Positions 50,501-59,158 of a DNA stretch of 64,000 nt are shown in pieces. This DNA comes from Scilla litardierei. Taxonomy: Eukaryota > Streptophyta > Magnoliopsida > Asparagales > Asparagaceae. Below the pieces are notes generated by a model that had not been told where the DNA came from, did not search any database, and worked only from the letters and a program-made list of their open reading frames with translations. The DNA lies in contig CM061132.1 of assembly GCA_030789695.1 (NCBI GenBank), positions 154,362,817-154,426,816 on the forward strand, read 5' to 3'. A program made the position numbers and the translations under genes. The first letter of the stretch is position 1. The number at the start of each line of letters is the position of its first letter.

Positions 50501-53500
50501 GTGGAGAAGATGTATTCTGGAGCAGGGAATGTGATGCTCATGATGGAGGTTCAGGGCAAGGTCGACACCTTGAAGCAGGGGGAGATGTCTATTCTAGCCT
50601 ACTCTGCGGAGTTGAAAAGGCTGTGGTCAGAGTTAGACCACTATGACCCTATTGATCTGCCTGATCTTAGGAGTGCTGCGATACACAGGAAGTGGGTGGA
50701 GCGTAGGCGTGTGACACATTTTCTGAGGAACCTGAATGGAGATTTTGAGGTCAGGAGGGCGAGTATGTGTCACTTATCCTCCATCCCATCTCTGGAGGAG
50801 GCCATAGCTGCAATGGCACAAGAGGAGACCAGACTGAGAGTTATGAAGGATGAGGGTACTCAGGTCACTCGGGCTGCACTGGCTGTACCGGCAGTGGCAG
50901 TAGTGAGCGAGGATCGAGAGTGCTACACCTGTGGGGTGAAGGGCACCTGAGCTTTAACTGCCCACAGAAGGGTAGTGGACGAGGACGTGGCACATGAGGC
51001 AGAGGAGGAGGTCGTTGGGGCCGTGGAGGCCGTGGACGAGGTCGTGGCGGCCCACGGGCCAACTTTGCTACCGCTGATGGATGACAGGAGACAGTGATGA
51101 TTGAGGCTACGCCAGCTGAGGCGTCAGATCTAGAGCAGCGGAGACAGTCCAGGTCTACTACCGAGAGCTCGGAGAGTCATGCAGACCAGACTAGGGATGT
51201 TGCTTCGCCATTCGGTAACTTTGCCCACTTCGCTCACACAGGATCAGGTAACCAATTAGCTCTTTCATGTAGAGATCATATAGAGTGGATTATTGACTCA
51301 GGTGCATCTAGTCATGTGTCAGGTGCATATAGACAGTTTTCCACATATAAACCACATACCATTCATGAAACTGTTCAGACAGCTGATGGCACATCCCAAC
51401 CCATTAGAGGGATTGGAACTATTCAGTGCACTCCCTCCATACGCCTCTCTTCAGTCCTTCACGTCCCATCATTTCCAGTCAACCTTTTATCTGTTGGCTC
51501 TATTGTTGATGATCTCGACTGTAGCATTACTTTTGACTCTACTCATTGTGTGTTGCAGGAAAGGAAGACTGGGAGGAGGCTTGGGACTGGCGCCAGGCGT
51601 GATGGACTGTGGTATCTTGACAGAGCTAGTGGGGATGCTGCACTGGCTGTCGTTGGTGGAGAGAAGGAAAGGGATGTACTTTTATTACATTGTCAGTTGG
51701 GACACTTGCCCTTTGATATGTTGAGTAAAATGTATCCTGATATTTTGAATAGAGTGAATGAAATGAATTTGAAGTGTGATGCATGTGAATTTGGGAAACA
51801 CACTAGGACATCATATCCTAGTGTGGGGATGAGGAGTGTAGAGAGATTTCATCTTATTCACTCAGATGTTTGGGGGCCCTGCCCAGTGACTTCAGTAAGT
51901 GGGTTCAGGTGGTTTATCACTTTCATAGATTGTCATTCTCGGATGACATGGCTTTACATGATGAAAAACAAAAGCGTAGCGTTGAAGTGTTTTCAGGACT
52001 TCCATAGAAGTGTCAGAAATGTGTATGAGGCCAAGATCCGTGTCTTGAGAACGGATAATGGGACAGAGTATGTAAACAAGGAGTTTGCATCTTATCTATC
52101 TGAGAGTGGGATAACTCATCAACCCACTTGTCCCAACACCCCTCAACAGAACGGAGTTGCTGAAAGGAAAAATAGACACTTGTTGGAGGTAACTAGGTCA
52201 CTCATGCTCACCATGAATGTACCTAAGATATTGTGGAGTGAAGCAGTGATGACAGCTACCTATCTCATCAACAGGATGCCTTCGCGGATCCTTGGTATGA
52301 AGTCTCCATGTGAGATTCTTATGGGAAAGAACACTTTTGTAGTTCCACCAAAAGTGTTTGGATGCACATGCTTTGTGAGGGATCATAGACCTTCTGTGGG
52401 GAAGCTGGATGCTCAGGCAATTAAATGCATATGTGTTGGGTATCCTTCAAATCAGAAAGGCTATAGGTGTTGGAGTCCCTCAGAAAGAAGGCTGTTTGTG
52501 AGTATGGATGTGACGTTCAGGGAGACTGGGCCTTTTTATGGAGGACTGACAGATTCTACATCAGTATTTGATACTGGTGCCTCTCCAAACACAGGGGGAG
52601 TTGGTCGAGAGGGGGAGACTGATGACAGGAGGGTAGTGGTTGGACTTATACCGTGTCCTGTCGGGCCTACTGGTACTGGTCCTGATAGCAGGGAGGAGGA
52701 AAGGACCTTGGTGGAGGAGGAAGACAGGTTATACGGCAGGAAATATAGCAGGAGACAGAAGGGTAGTCATGGCGATGGAGAACAACAAGAAGACATCTCC
52801 CCCACTGAAGAACCACTAGCTCCACAGCCACATGTCGAGATTGATCAGTCTATCACGCCTGCTCGAGTCCCGACTTCCTTACTGCCTTCCTCTCCTAACA
52901 CGGATGGTAACATTTTTTTGCCTTCCGCTAGTTTAGACATTCCACTTGCATCTCGTAGGGAGCCTCGTATCAATGCCGGCAGGCCTCCTGTTCGGTATGG
53001 ATATGAGACTGATATTGCTAATCATGTCTCCTATGCTTCTCTTACACCTGCATATAGGGCTATCATTGCATCCTTACAGTCTATCTCTATACCAAGTGAT
53101 TGGCGAGTGGCAAAGCAACATCCCCAGTGGAAGAAAGCAATGCTCGAAGAACTTGAAGCACTGGAGAAGAACAAGACATGGAGACTTGTCTCACTTCCAG
53201 TAGGGAAGAAAGCTGTGGGCTGCAAGTGGGTATTCACAATAAAGCAAACTCCAGAAGGGAAGGTGGACAGGTACAAAGCGAGGCTGGTTACCAAGGGCTA
53301 CAGTCAGACTTATGGGATTGATTATGATGAGACATTTGCCCCAGTGGCAAAGATGAGTACTGTGAGAGTACTGGTATCCTGTGCAGCGAATTTTGGATGG
53401 AAATTGCATCAATTGGATGTAAAAAATGCCTTCTTGCATGGAGACTTACAGGAGGAGGTATACATTGAGGTTCCACCTGGCTTTAGCACACAACAGACGA

Positions 53501-56500
53501 TGGGAAAGGTGTGTAGACTGGACAAGTCTTTGTATGGGCTGAAGCAATCTCCAAGGGCATGGTTCGACAGATTCAGGCGTGCAGTCATCACTATGGGCTA
53601 CAAGCAGAGTAATAGTGATCATACTGTATTCTATAGACATTCAGGACGGCGGATTACCCTTCTGGCTGTGTATGTTGATGATATTATTATCACTGGAGAT
53701 GATGAAGAGGGAATCTCTCACTTGAAGGTAAGGTTGGCGAGAGAATTTGAGGTCAAGGACCTTGGACAGTTGGGGTATTTCCTTGGACTGGAGATTGCCA
53801 GGTCCAGGAAGGGTATAGTTCTCTCACAGAGGAAGTATGCCCTGGATTTACTGGCTGAGACTGGTATGTTGGGGTGTCGTCCAGCAGTTACTCCTATTGA
53901 TCAGAATCATAGGTTGCATTCACAATCAGGGGAGCCAGTAGATAAAGAAAGGTACCAGAGACTTGTTGGACGCCTTATCTACTTATGCCATACCAGACCT
54001 GACATTGCATATGCTATCAGTGTGGTAAGTAGATACATGCATGATCCTAGGACTGGACATATGGAGGCAGTCTTCAGGATACTGAGGTATCTGAAGAATA
54101 GTCCAGGAAAAGGCATATTATTTGGTAGTCATGGTCACATGAATGTGACAGGCTACTGTGATGCGGATTGGGCCAGTTGCCTAGATGATAGGAGATCGAC
54201 CTCGGGCTACTGTGTGTTTGTTGGGGGCAACTTGGTCTCTTGGCGCAGCAAGAAGCAGGATTTGGTGGCTCGTTCCACTGCAGAGGCAGAGTATCGTGCT
54301 ATGGTGCTTAGTACCTGTGAGATGATCTGGTTGAGATCACTTCTACATGAGCTACGCCTGCTGAGAGAAGGACCATTGCGGTTGTTGTGTGATAACAAGT
54401 CAGCAATTAATATTGCCAACAACCCAGTGCAACATGATAGAACGAAGCACATAGAGATTGACAGGTTCTTCATTAAAGAAAGATTGGACAAGAAACAGTT
54501 GGAGATCTCCTACATTACTTCTGGATAGCAACTAGCTGATTGCCTTACAAAGGGGTTGAACTCTAAAGGAGTAGAGGATGCTTGTAACAAGATGGGCATG
54601 ATAAATATCTTTTGCTCATCTTGAGGGGGAGTATTGTGTAATGTGTGTTATTGGGTGTGTGTGTGTAAAGAAAAGAGAGGGTTAATATAAATAGAAGTGA
54701 TAGCCATTCTTTGGGGCTAATCACTATTTTCCCCAAATTCTACATGACATTTTTGGTTGATATTTAATCATGGTTAGATTTATAATTTTTTAGAAATTGG
54801 GCATCCATGCACCATCACATAGTTATTAAATAATTAAATTGTAATTTGTATGCATAATTTCTATGTCTGTCACCTTTGGAACTTTCTATAACTCATAGGA
54901 CATTTCAGAGAATTTTTAGCCCTTGATTCATCAGCATGTTCATATATTTTTCACAGGAGCTTGAAAATATGTCTACATAATTTTGGAGTACTAATCTTTT
55001 ATGACATTTTAAAATTGAGATTTGTTGACACATTTATTCTGCGATACCTTCAAAAATTATTATTTTATCAATATATTTTGGATGTTTTAGGGACTGATAT
55101 TTGATTGAGCACGTGCATTACTGCACGGGCAAGGGGACTAGTTCTTCCTAACCACTAACCAGATTAACATGCATGGTACTTATAAATGTCAAGGAACATC
55201 TCCATCATGTACATGAATGATATATGCCAAAAGAGGAAATCATTTCCCAAGGCATTGCATGAATAAATTTGTGATTGTTGATAAAATTTCCAACAGATGC
55301 ATGCTCCATAGAGCTTATTGTGTATGTCCTGATTCGTATTTTACTGATGATATTTATATGACTCATATGATTATAAGATGAATGCATGTATGAGATCTTT
55401 CCCCAAGCAATTAATTTCACGAACAAGGGAAGTCTCGAAAATTATGATTCTACACCATGAGCTAGTGTGATACCATGAATAACACCCGTTGAGATGTCAT
55501 GTCCTATTGAAAAAAGAAATGCCATTAGAAACAAAATATACTTACCCGCACCAATAGCATAGACATTCTTCAATCCACCCATGACTTCATGTGTCACAAG
55601 ATCGCTATTATCCCACACAATGAAATGGGGCTGCCTCAAAAACTTAGCTAGTGGCTTCCTCCATTTCTCAGCTCCACATATTCGAGCATTAGCATACTCC
55701 TTATTGTAAATCTCCGAAGCGATGTTTGGACCGCCAAGGTATAAAATATTCTCAATTGGAAGTCCGGCTGCCAGACACACAATCAAGCTTAAGAACATAA
55801 AGAACCTGAAATGGCCTGAATCTAAATTTTGGCCCAGCTTCTACAAGCAAAAGCTTTAACCGTGGAATCTTCCATTGAAAACCAGCACACAATATGCAAT
55901 TGCTTAAACAGAAGATAACTCATATATGTCTACTGAAAACCCTACTTGCATATTATATAAGGATGAATATAGAAGAAAACATTACTTGCACTTTGGATCA
56001 TCTGAGTAGGAGTAACGATCCGAGGCACAGGATCAAGAGCAGCCTCTATCCCCTTAGCCAGAGAGATGATTATAGGCTCGCTGATCCTCTCCTTCCAATA
56101 TCTACTGATCTCCTCAAACACCTCCCTCGTCTCTGTCGAGGGCAGCCCATTCACCACGATATCCGCATCCCAGACCGCCTCCTGCAGATTCGTCACCACC
56201 TTCATTGGGCACAATGGCGTATCGATCATGTTCAAACAGAATCCATCCTTCAGTATCTCATCCGCATACAATGTCCTATCACCCAATCTTGCCTCAACAT
56301 ATTTCAAGTATGCGCATCTCCTGATGAGTCTCCTCAGCACATCCTCCCTCGAGTTGATCACCTCAAAGAGATGTTCCGCGGTGGTCCTATCGACCGATCT
56401 CCCAGGCCTCCGCCAGATTCTTATCTGGATTTTGTCGCGGAATTGGCCGTAGGCATCTTGAAGCAGGGCCGCAAACACACTGCCCCAAGCTCCAGCCCCG

Positions 56501-56652
56501 ATGCCGACGATCTTTAGGAGGCTGCCATGTGGCTTGTTGAGAAGCTGGCGGAGCTCGTCGAGCTTCGCTTCTGCTGCTGCTCCATTGGTGGTGTTGTGGA
56601 GTGACCCATTGGTGTGAATGACCTTGCGATTGTTTTCCATGCTACCAACCAT
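38599..56652 (-). CDS. GPDHC1: Glycerol-3-phosphate dehydrogenase [NAD(+)], cytosolic type, five exons
   Basis: Reduces dihydroxyacetone phosphate to glycerol-3-phosphate with NADH, supplying glycerolipid synthesis and the glycerol-3-phosphate shuttle. Exons on the minus strand: 55986-56652, 55546-55767, 39890-40137, 39647-39786 and 38599-38737, all GT..AG. They sum to 1416 nt, 471 residues plus stop, one open frame. Residues 47-60 hold the dinucleotide-binding motif [14 protein letters not shown]. Later come [80 protein letters not shown] and [17 protein letters not shown], matching the GPDHC1 class of plants. No transit peptide is evident; the start MVGSMENN fits the cytosolic form. Intron 2 is 15.4 kb and holds two retrotransposons and MITEs, yet phase is kept. 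The C-terminus ends GQTLTLLS, slightly longer than Arabidopsis as I recall it. Confidence 0.96.
39330..39425. repeat. C-rich tract in dehydrogenase intron 4
   Basis: (CCCA)n followed by about 17 C and an alternating GC stretch. On the gene's sense strand this is a G-run within intron 4 (38738-39646) and could form a quadruplex in the transcript. Confidence 0.7.
40760..40921. mobile_element. Small palindromic MITE
   Basis: 'cctataatactatctttaagttctgaaataacaaaatg' pairs with 'cattttgttattttagaacttgacgatagtattgtgg', arms of about 43 bp in a 160-bp unit inside dehydrogenase intron 2. A (TTTTG)n / T-rich tract with a G-run follows at 40921-41010. Confidence 0.65.
41659..42191 (-). repeat. 3' LTR (element orientation) of the gag-only element
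   Basis: Plus-strand ends TGTAGAAACTAAAG and GTTCCAACA; matches 48382-48913. Confidence 0.93.
42192..44780 (-). other. Interior of the gag-only element downstream of gag
   Basis: AT-rich, stops in all frames, no pol motif found on either strand. It may be decayed pol beyond recognition or noncoding filler. Confidence 0.45.
44870..45583 (-). CDS. Copia-type Gag (UBN2-like) of the gag-only element
   Basis: A 237-residue open frame on the minus strand. It starts [12 protein letters not shown], contains [20 protein letters not shown] near the N-terminus and [19 protein letters not shown] and [13 protein letters not shown] further on, the gag-polypeptide (UBN2 family) pattern of Ty1/copia capsid proteins, which build the virus-like particle. 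A zinc-knuckle-like CysX2Cys..HisX4Cys stretch follows in another frame at about 44780-44860, so the C-terminus is broken by a frame change and a stop. The open core in an element with near-identical LTRs suggests recent expression. Confidence 0.75.
   Translation of the reverse strand: MFSFSAIIPENFSANLKSIPVLNGTNFKAWKENLLIILGVMDLDLALRTHCPPPLTDESTSAEKRELEEWKRSNRMCLMLVRNVIPEYLRCSISEKISTAKWFLIELEKKFVKNEKGEISTLLTNLSSMKYEGKGNIREHIMKMTNIASRLKALEQDLSEALLVHFVLISLPSQFDQFKMSYNLKDETWSLDELISNCVKEDERLKQELTESPLLTSTFNKSKKDTEAADTTSQKKQ
45590..47735 (-). other. Noncoding part between leader and gag of the gag-only element
   Basis: AT-rich. A motif of the form 'cccactttggtg(g/a)g' recurs at about 45961, 46188, 46879, 47101 and 47363, each set within similar text ('cgaaata', 'tatataat', 'ccaaaaattgaa'), indicating a diverged tandem array with a unit of roughly 220-260 bp. 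Confidence 0.6.
47740..48250 (-). repeat. GC-rich tandem repeat in leader of the gag-only element
   Basis: Four consecutive units of about 35 bp at roughly 47955-48095, each with the core 'gggggcggcgg..gccgccccc', which is itself a hairpin. Similar but less regular GC-rich sequence extends left to 47745. It lies just inside the 5' LTR and primer site. The long Gly/Pro/Arg open frames across it are compositional. Confidence 0.8.
48368..48379 (-). other. Primer binding site (initiator Met tRNA)
   Basis: TGGTATCAGAGC on the minus strand, two bases inside the LTR at 48382. Confidence 0.9.
48382..48913 (-). repeat. 5' LTR (element orientation) of the gag-only element
   Basis: 532 bp, about five differences from the other LTR, followed by TSD ATAAA. 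Confidence 0.93.
49204..49534. mobile_element. MITE whose terminal repeats are themselves palindromic
   Basis: The perfect palindrome TGTAGGAAATTTCCTACA stands at 49204-49221 and 49517-49534. Inward of it 'tctgccctctaaaac' pairs with 'gttttgggagggca', so the two ends form an inverted repeat of about 38 bp. 331 bp, no coding capacity, TSD not established. Confidence 0.65.
49612..49722 (+). repeat. 5' LTR of copia A
   Basis: 111 bp, TATTG...CTACA. The TSD places the terminus at TA, not TG. Confidence 0.9.
49723..49734 (+). other. Primer binding site (initiator Met tRNA), copia A
   Basis: TGGTATCAGAGC immediately after the LTR. Confidence 0.93.
49775..49910 (+). repeat. GC-rich (CCGCTG)-type leader of copia A
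   Basis: Irregular repeat of 'gccgccgctgctgcgcgc' words between primer site and gag start. Confidence 0.8.
50113..50997 (+). pseudogene. gag of copia A, two frameshifts
   Basis: Same protein as in copia B, but one extra G directly after the ATG (six G instead of five) throws the start out of frame, and one G is missing in the zinc knuckle near 50937-50944. Between these the frame 50141-50950 is open and carries [20 protein letters not shown] and [14 protein letters not shown], typical of copia Gag. It ends at the same TGA (50995-50997) as in copia B. Confidence 0.8.
51094..54528 (+). CDS. pol of copia A: protease, integrase, RT, RNase H
   Basis: One uninterrupted 1144-residue frame. Protease IDSGASSH at 67-74. 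Integrase zinc domain around 196-240, then core residues in HSDVWGP (D about 257), RTDNGTEY (D about 321) and NGVAERKN (E about 357). RT begins near [11 protein letters not shown] (about 710), with [12 protein letters not shown] and the YVDD active site near 860. RNase H has [10 protein letters not shown] near 1017 and [10 protein letters not shown]. The start given is only the first possible codon; the frame is open further upstream and lies in the same frame as the TGA ending gag 99 bases earlier. A second TGA at 51082-51084 stands where copia B has CGA. The C-terminus is cut by TAG at 54526-54528 where B reads CAA, losing the last 30 or so residues (LADCLTKGL...). Confidence 0.92.
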   Translation: MMIEATPAEASDLEQRRQSRSTTESSESHADQTRDVASPFGNFAHFAHTGSGNQLALSCRDHIEWIIDSGASSHVSGAYRQFSTYKPHTIHETVQTADGTSQPIRGIGTIQCTPSIRLSSVLHVPSFPVNLLSVGSIVDDLDCSITFDSTHCVLQERKTGRRLGTGARRDGLWYLDRASGDAALAVVGGEKERDVLLLHCQLGHLPFDMLSKMYPDILNRVNEMNLKCDACEFGKHTRTSYPSVGMRSVERFHLIHSDVWGPCPVTSVSGFRWFITFIDCHSRMTWLYMMKNKSVALKCFQDFHRSVRNVYEAKIRVLRTDNGTEYVNKEFASYLSESGITHQPTCPNTPQQNGVAERKNRHLLEVTRSLMLTMNVPKILWSEAVMTATYLINRMPSRILGMKSPCEILMGKNTFVVPPKVFGCTCFVRDHRPSVGKLDAQAIKCICVGYPSNQKGYRCWSPSERRLFVSMDVTFRETGPFYGGLTDSTSVFDTGASPNTGGVGREGETDDRRVVVGLIPCPVGPTGTGPDSREEERTLVEEEDRLYGRKYSRRQKGSHGDGEQQEDISPTEEPLAPQPHVEIDQSITPARVPTSLLPSSPNTDGNIFLPSASLDIPLASRREPRINAGRPPVRYGYETDIANHVSYASLTPAYRAIIASLQSISIPSDWRVAKQHPQWKKAMLEELEALEKNKTWRLVSLPVGKKAVGCKWVFTIKQTPEGKVDRYKARLVTKGYSQTYGIDYDETFAPVAKMSTVRVLVSCAANFGWKLHQLDVKNAFLHGDLQEEVYIEVPPGFSTQQTMGKVCRLDKSLYGLKQSPRAWFDRFRRAVITMGYKQSNSDHTVFYRHSGRRITLLAVYVDDIIITGDDEEGISHLKVRLAREFEVKDLGQLGYFLGLEIARSRKGIVLSQRKYALDLLAETGMLGCRPAVTPIDQNHRLHSQSGEPVDKERYQRLVGRLIYLCHTRPDIAYAISVVSRYMHDPRTGHMEAVFRILRYLKNSPGKGILFGSHGHMNVTGYCDADWASCLDDRRSTSGYCVFVGGNLVSWRSKKQDLVARSTAEAEYRAMVLSTCEMIWLRSLLHELRLLREGPLRLLCDNKSAINIANNPVQHDRTKHIEIDRFFIKERLDKKQLEISYITSG
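54632..54744 (+). repeat. 3' LTR of copia A
   Basis: 113 bp, differs from the 5' LTR by one T/C change and one GT unit. Confidence 0.93.
54750..55545 (-). other. Dehydrogenase intron 2, right end, nothing recognised
   Basis: AT-rich. 'gcacgtgcattactgcacgggcaagg' at about 55111-55136 resembles the 'cgtgca..gcacggg' ends of several plant transposon families, but no partner end was found. The intron donor GTAAGT is at 55545 on the minus strand. Confidence 0.5.
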
Positions 56653-56664
56653 TTTCTTTGTGTT

Positions 56665-56960
56665 TCAAGAAGTGAGCTCAAATTCGACAAAGGGTTATGG
56701 CAATAACTCAAAAGGGTCTATTTCTTGCGGATTTATCAATCTATTCGAATATCCCGAGAACCTAAATTCAAGAAGTGGGCTCAAATTCTCTCCAATATTC
56801 GAAAAGGCAAGGATTAAGCCAAGAACTGAAAAGGGTCTACTTCTTGTGGGGCTGTCTATCAATTCAAATAGTAACTTGAGCTCAAATTCTCTCAAATATT
56901 TGAAAGGGCAAGTGATTATGCTTCTTGTGAAATTTTCTAAATATCACATTCAAATATTCT
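56665..56960 (-). repeat. Diverged repeats in the dehydrogenase 5' leader
   Basis: Three copies about 100 bp apart, starting near 56671, 56777 and 56875, sharing 'g(a/g)gctcaaattc', 'aatatt(c/t)gaaa(a/g)gg(c)aa' and 'aaaagggtcta(t/c)ttcttg'. They lie immediately upstream of the start codon (ATG at 56652), in what should be the 5' UTR or a leader intron. Confidence 0.65.
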
Positions 56961-57688
56961 GAGAATCTACTTCCTTTGCTCTTCCTAAAAATCCCAACTT
57001 CAGATTGAACATATAATAGCGGAAACGGAAATGATCCTAAAAGTAAGCTCTCAAAAGGGTACCTTGCAAAATGAGCAGAAGCAATATCTAAGAGCTCAGG
57101 CCTCCTCAAATTGCACGTCCACTGTAGACTTGTTTATAGAGAATTCTTTCAAATTGGGTCTTTACTGAAAAATTCAAATTTCCTTTGTGAATCAAATACA
57201 AACCCTTGCAAGCAACTCTCAACTACACATGGAAACTTTGGTAGTGCCGTTGGAGATTGGGTAATCTAACTCACCAACAAAACATATAAAAATAAATTCA
57301 TTGTGTGAAAATTTCAAAGCATTTCCAACATAAACAACTAATTATCTTTTTGTGGGCCTGCCCTCAATCTCAACAAGGGAAAAAAACTCGATGGAGTCCG
57401 ATCGCAAGAAGCGCGTGCAATTTTTAACAATGAGAATGGCGTTCCCTCTTTGTTTTTCTCTTAAATTTTTGTTTTTTTTTTTTTTGGTTGAGAAAAGTTG
57501 GTGGGTGAATTGAAGAACGATGTTCCCAACTCCACAGCTAGTCATAAATGTTGGGCATGATATGCATGCATGAATCATGAAACTTTTATTTGGGACAGTG
57601 AGAAAGAGAGAAGCTTTTTCTTTTTACTTTTTTGTTTTTGGTTTTTGTTTTGTTTTGTTTTGTTTTGTTTTGAGATGTGTTATATTTA
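56961..57688 (-). promoter_or_regulatory. Probable promoter region of the dehydrogenase gene
   Basis: Upstream of the leader repeats, before copia B. It contains a T-run at 57470-57486 and a (TTTTG)n tract at about 57630-57672. I cannot place a TATA box or start site with confidence. Confidence 0.4.
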
Positions 57689-57706
57689 TCCTCAAATCAA
57701 GGAGTG
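57689..57706. mobile_element. Left fragment of a MITE split by copia B
   Basis: 'cctcaaatcaaggagtg' here and 'tatataatttttcgtgcc' from 62902 join across the copia B insertion. Together they pair with 'ggcacgaaaaactatatac' and 'ccttgatttgggg' at 62983-63019. Confidence 0.7.
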
Positions 57707-57822
57707 TAGTGTGAGTTAAGTGTTAGTGTATTGGGTGTGTGTAAAGTAAAGTAAGTGGTAATATATATATGAGGGGTTAGCCATCTTGGTGGGCTAATCA
57801 CTATTTTCCCAAAACTTCTACA
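57707..57822 (+). repeat. 5' LTR of copia B
   Basis: 116 bp, TAGTGTGAG...CTACA; the 3' LTR has TATTGTGAG. Confidence 0.9.
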
Positions 57823-57834
57823 TGGTATCAGAGC
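57823..57834 (+). other. Primer binding site (initiator Met tRNA), copia B
   Basis: TGGTATCAGAGC immediately after the LTR. Confidence 0.93.
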
Positions 57835-57859
57835 CCTAAAGAAAAACAACCAAAACCCT

Positions 57860-58065
57860 AAACCCCCCACCGCCTGCGCCAACCTCCCACGCCTCCACCC
57901 CTCCACCCTCCACCCGCCTCCACCCGCAACCCAACCCGCCTCCACCCGCAACCCGCCTGTGCCTGCAACCCGCCTGCGCTTTCACCTGCGCCGCAACCCG
58001 CGACAGCGCCTGCGCGCGCCGCCGCCTGCGCGCGCCGCCCTCCGGCCGCCCCCGCTGCCTTGTGA
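57860..58065 (+). repeat. C-rich / GC-rich leader of copia B
   Basis: Repeats of 'cctccacccgcaacccgcctg' type followed by 'gcgcgccgccgcctgcgcgcg'. Unlike the copia A leader in sequence though alike in composition and position. Confidence 0.8.
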
Positions 58066-58273
58066 TCCCCTCTCTTCCAAATCCTCTTCTAGCCCCACAA
58101 AACCCTAACTAGCTACAAAGAAAACCCACAAAACCCTAACCCTAGATCTATGGTAGAGTCATGAAAAGGGCTCCATAGATTTACGGTTAGGGTATGCCCT
58201 AGAAGAGGAAGAAGAGAAGTAGATCTGCGGATCTAAGAAGGAAGAGAGGAGAGATCTGCGGATCTGAGGAGAG

Positions 58274-59158
58274 ATGGGGGACAATCTTACCTCCGCTGAC
58301 ATGAAGGCCTTCATTGGAGAGATAACGAAGCTGCTTGCTTCGAAGGAGTTGGGATCCTCGAGTGGATCGACGCCTTCACGGCCCGTGCAGAAGCTGGAAT
58401 TGATGCCCAATGATGTGAAATTGGAAGGGACCAAGAATTACCTCAGTTGGTCCAGGAGGGTGCTTCTCATCCTGAAGTCGAAGGGGTTAGAAGGCGTCGT
58501 TCTGGGTTCATGTAAGGAACCGGTGGATAAGGATGGGGATGATTGGAAAGTCTGGAGCACCACCAACTCACTGGTGGCTGCTTGGTTGATGACATCGATG
58601 GTTCCACCCATTGCTGGGATGGTGGAGGCCATAGAGAGTGCTGCGGGGATATGGAGTATGGTGGAGAAAATGTATTCTGGAGCAGGGAATGTGATGCTTA
58701 TGATGGAGGTTCAGGGCAAGGTCGACACCTTGAAGCAGGGGGAGATGTCTATTCTAGCCTACTCTGCGGAGTTCAAAAGGCTGTGGTCAGAGTTGGACCA
58801 CTATGACCCTATTGATCTGCCTGATCCTAGGAGCGCTGCGATACACAGGAAGTGGGTGGAGCGCAGGCGTGTCACCCATTTTCTGAGGAACCTGAGTGGA
58901 GATTTTGAGGCCAGGAGAGCGAGTATGTGCCACTTATCCTCCATCCCATCTCTGGAGGAGGCCATAGCTGCAATGGCACAGGAGGAGACCAGATTGAGGG
59001 TGATGAAGGATGAGGGTATTCAGGTCACTCGGGCTGCACCGGCTGTACCGGCAGTGGCAGCAGTGAGCGAGGATCGAGAGTGCTACACATGTGGGGTGAA
59101 GGGGCACCTAAGCTTTAACTGCCCACAGAAGGGCAGTGGACGAGGACGTGGCACATGA
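58274..59158 (+). CDS. gag of copia B, intact, ends in TGA
   Basis: 294 residues, ATG in 'gagatgggggac'. N-terminal [13 protein letters not shown], then [20 protein letters not shown] (about 50-70), the core typical of Ty1/copia Gag, and a zinc knuckle [14 protein letters not shown] at about 270-283. A Gly/Arg-rich stretch follows and is interrupted by TGA at 59156-59158. The frame stays open beyond it ([15 protein letters not shown]...) straight into pol. Gag forms the particle that packages element RNA. Confidence 0.88.
   Translation: MGDNLTSADMKAFIGEITKLLASKELGSSSGSTPSRPVQKLELMPNDVKLEGTKNYLSWSRRVLLILKSKGLEGVVLGSCKEPVDKDGDDWKVWSTTNSLVAAWLMTSMVPPIAGMVEAIESAAGIWSMVEKMYSGAGNVMLMMEVQGKVDTLKQGEMSILAYSAEFKRLWSELDHYDPIDLPDPRSAAIHRKWVERRRVTHFLRNLSGDFEARRASMCHLSSIPSLEEAIAAMAQEETRLRVMKDEGIQVTRAAPAVPAVAAVSEDRECYTCGVKGHLSFNCPQKGSGRGRGT

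Larger units (their letters stand above)
49612..54744 (+). mobile_element. Ty1/copia element A with very short LTRs
   Basis: LTRs 49612-49722 (111 bp) and 54632-54744 (113 bp), both starting TATTGTGT and ending TTCTACA; TSD TGACA at 49607-49611 and 54745-54749. Initiator-Met primer site directly after the 5' LTR, GC-rich leader, gag, long pol, polypurine tract 'gaggggga' at 54623-54630. LTRs differ by one substitution and a GT unit, so very recent. Inserted in dehydrogenase intron 2, antisense to the gene. Confidence 0.95.
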
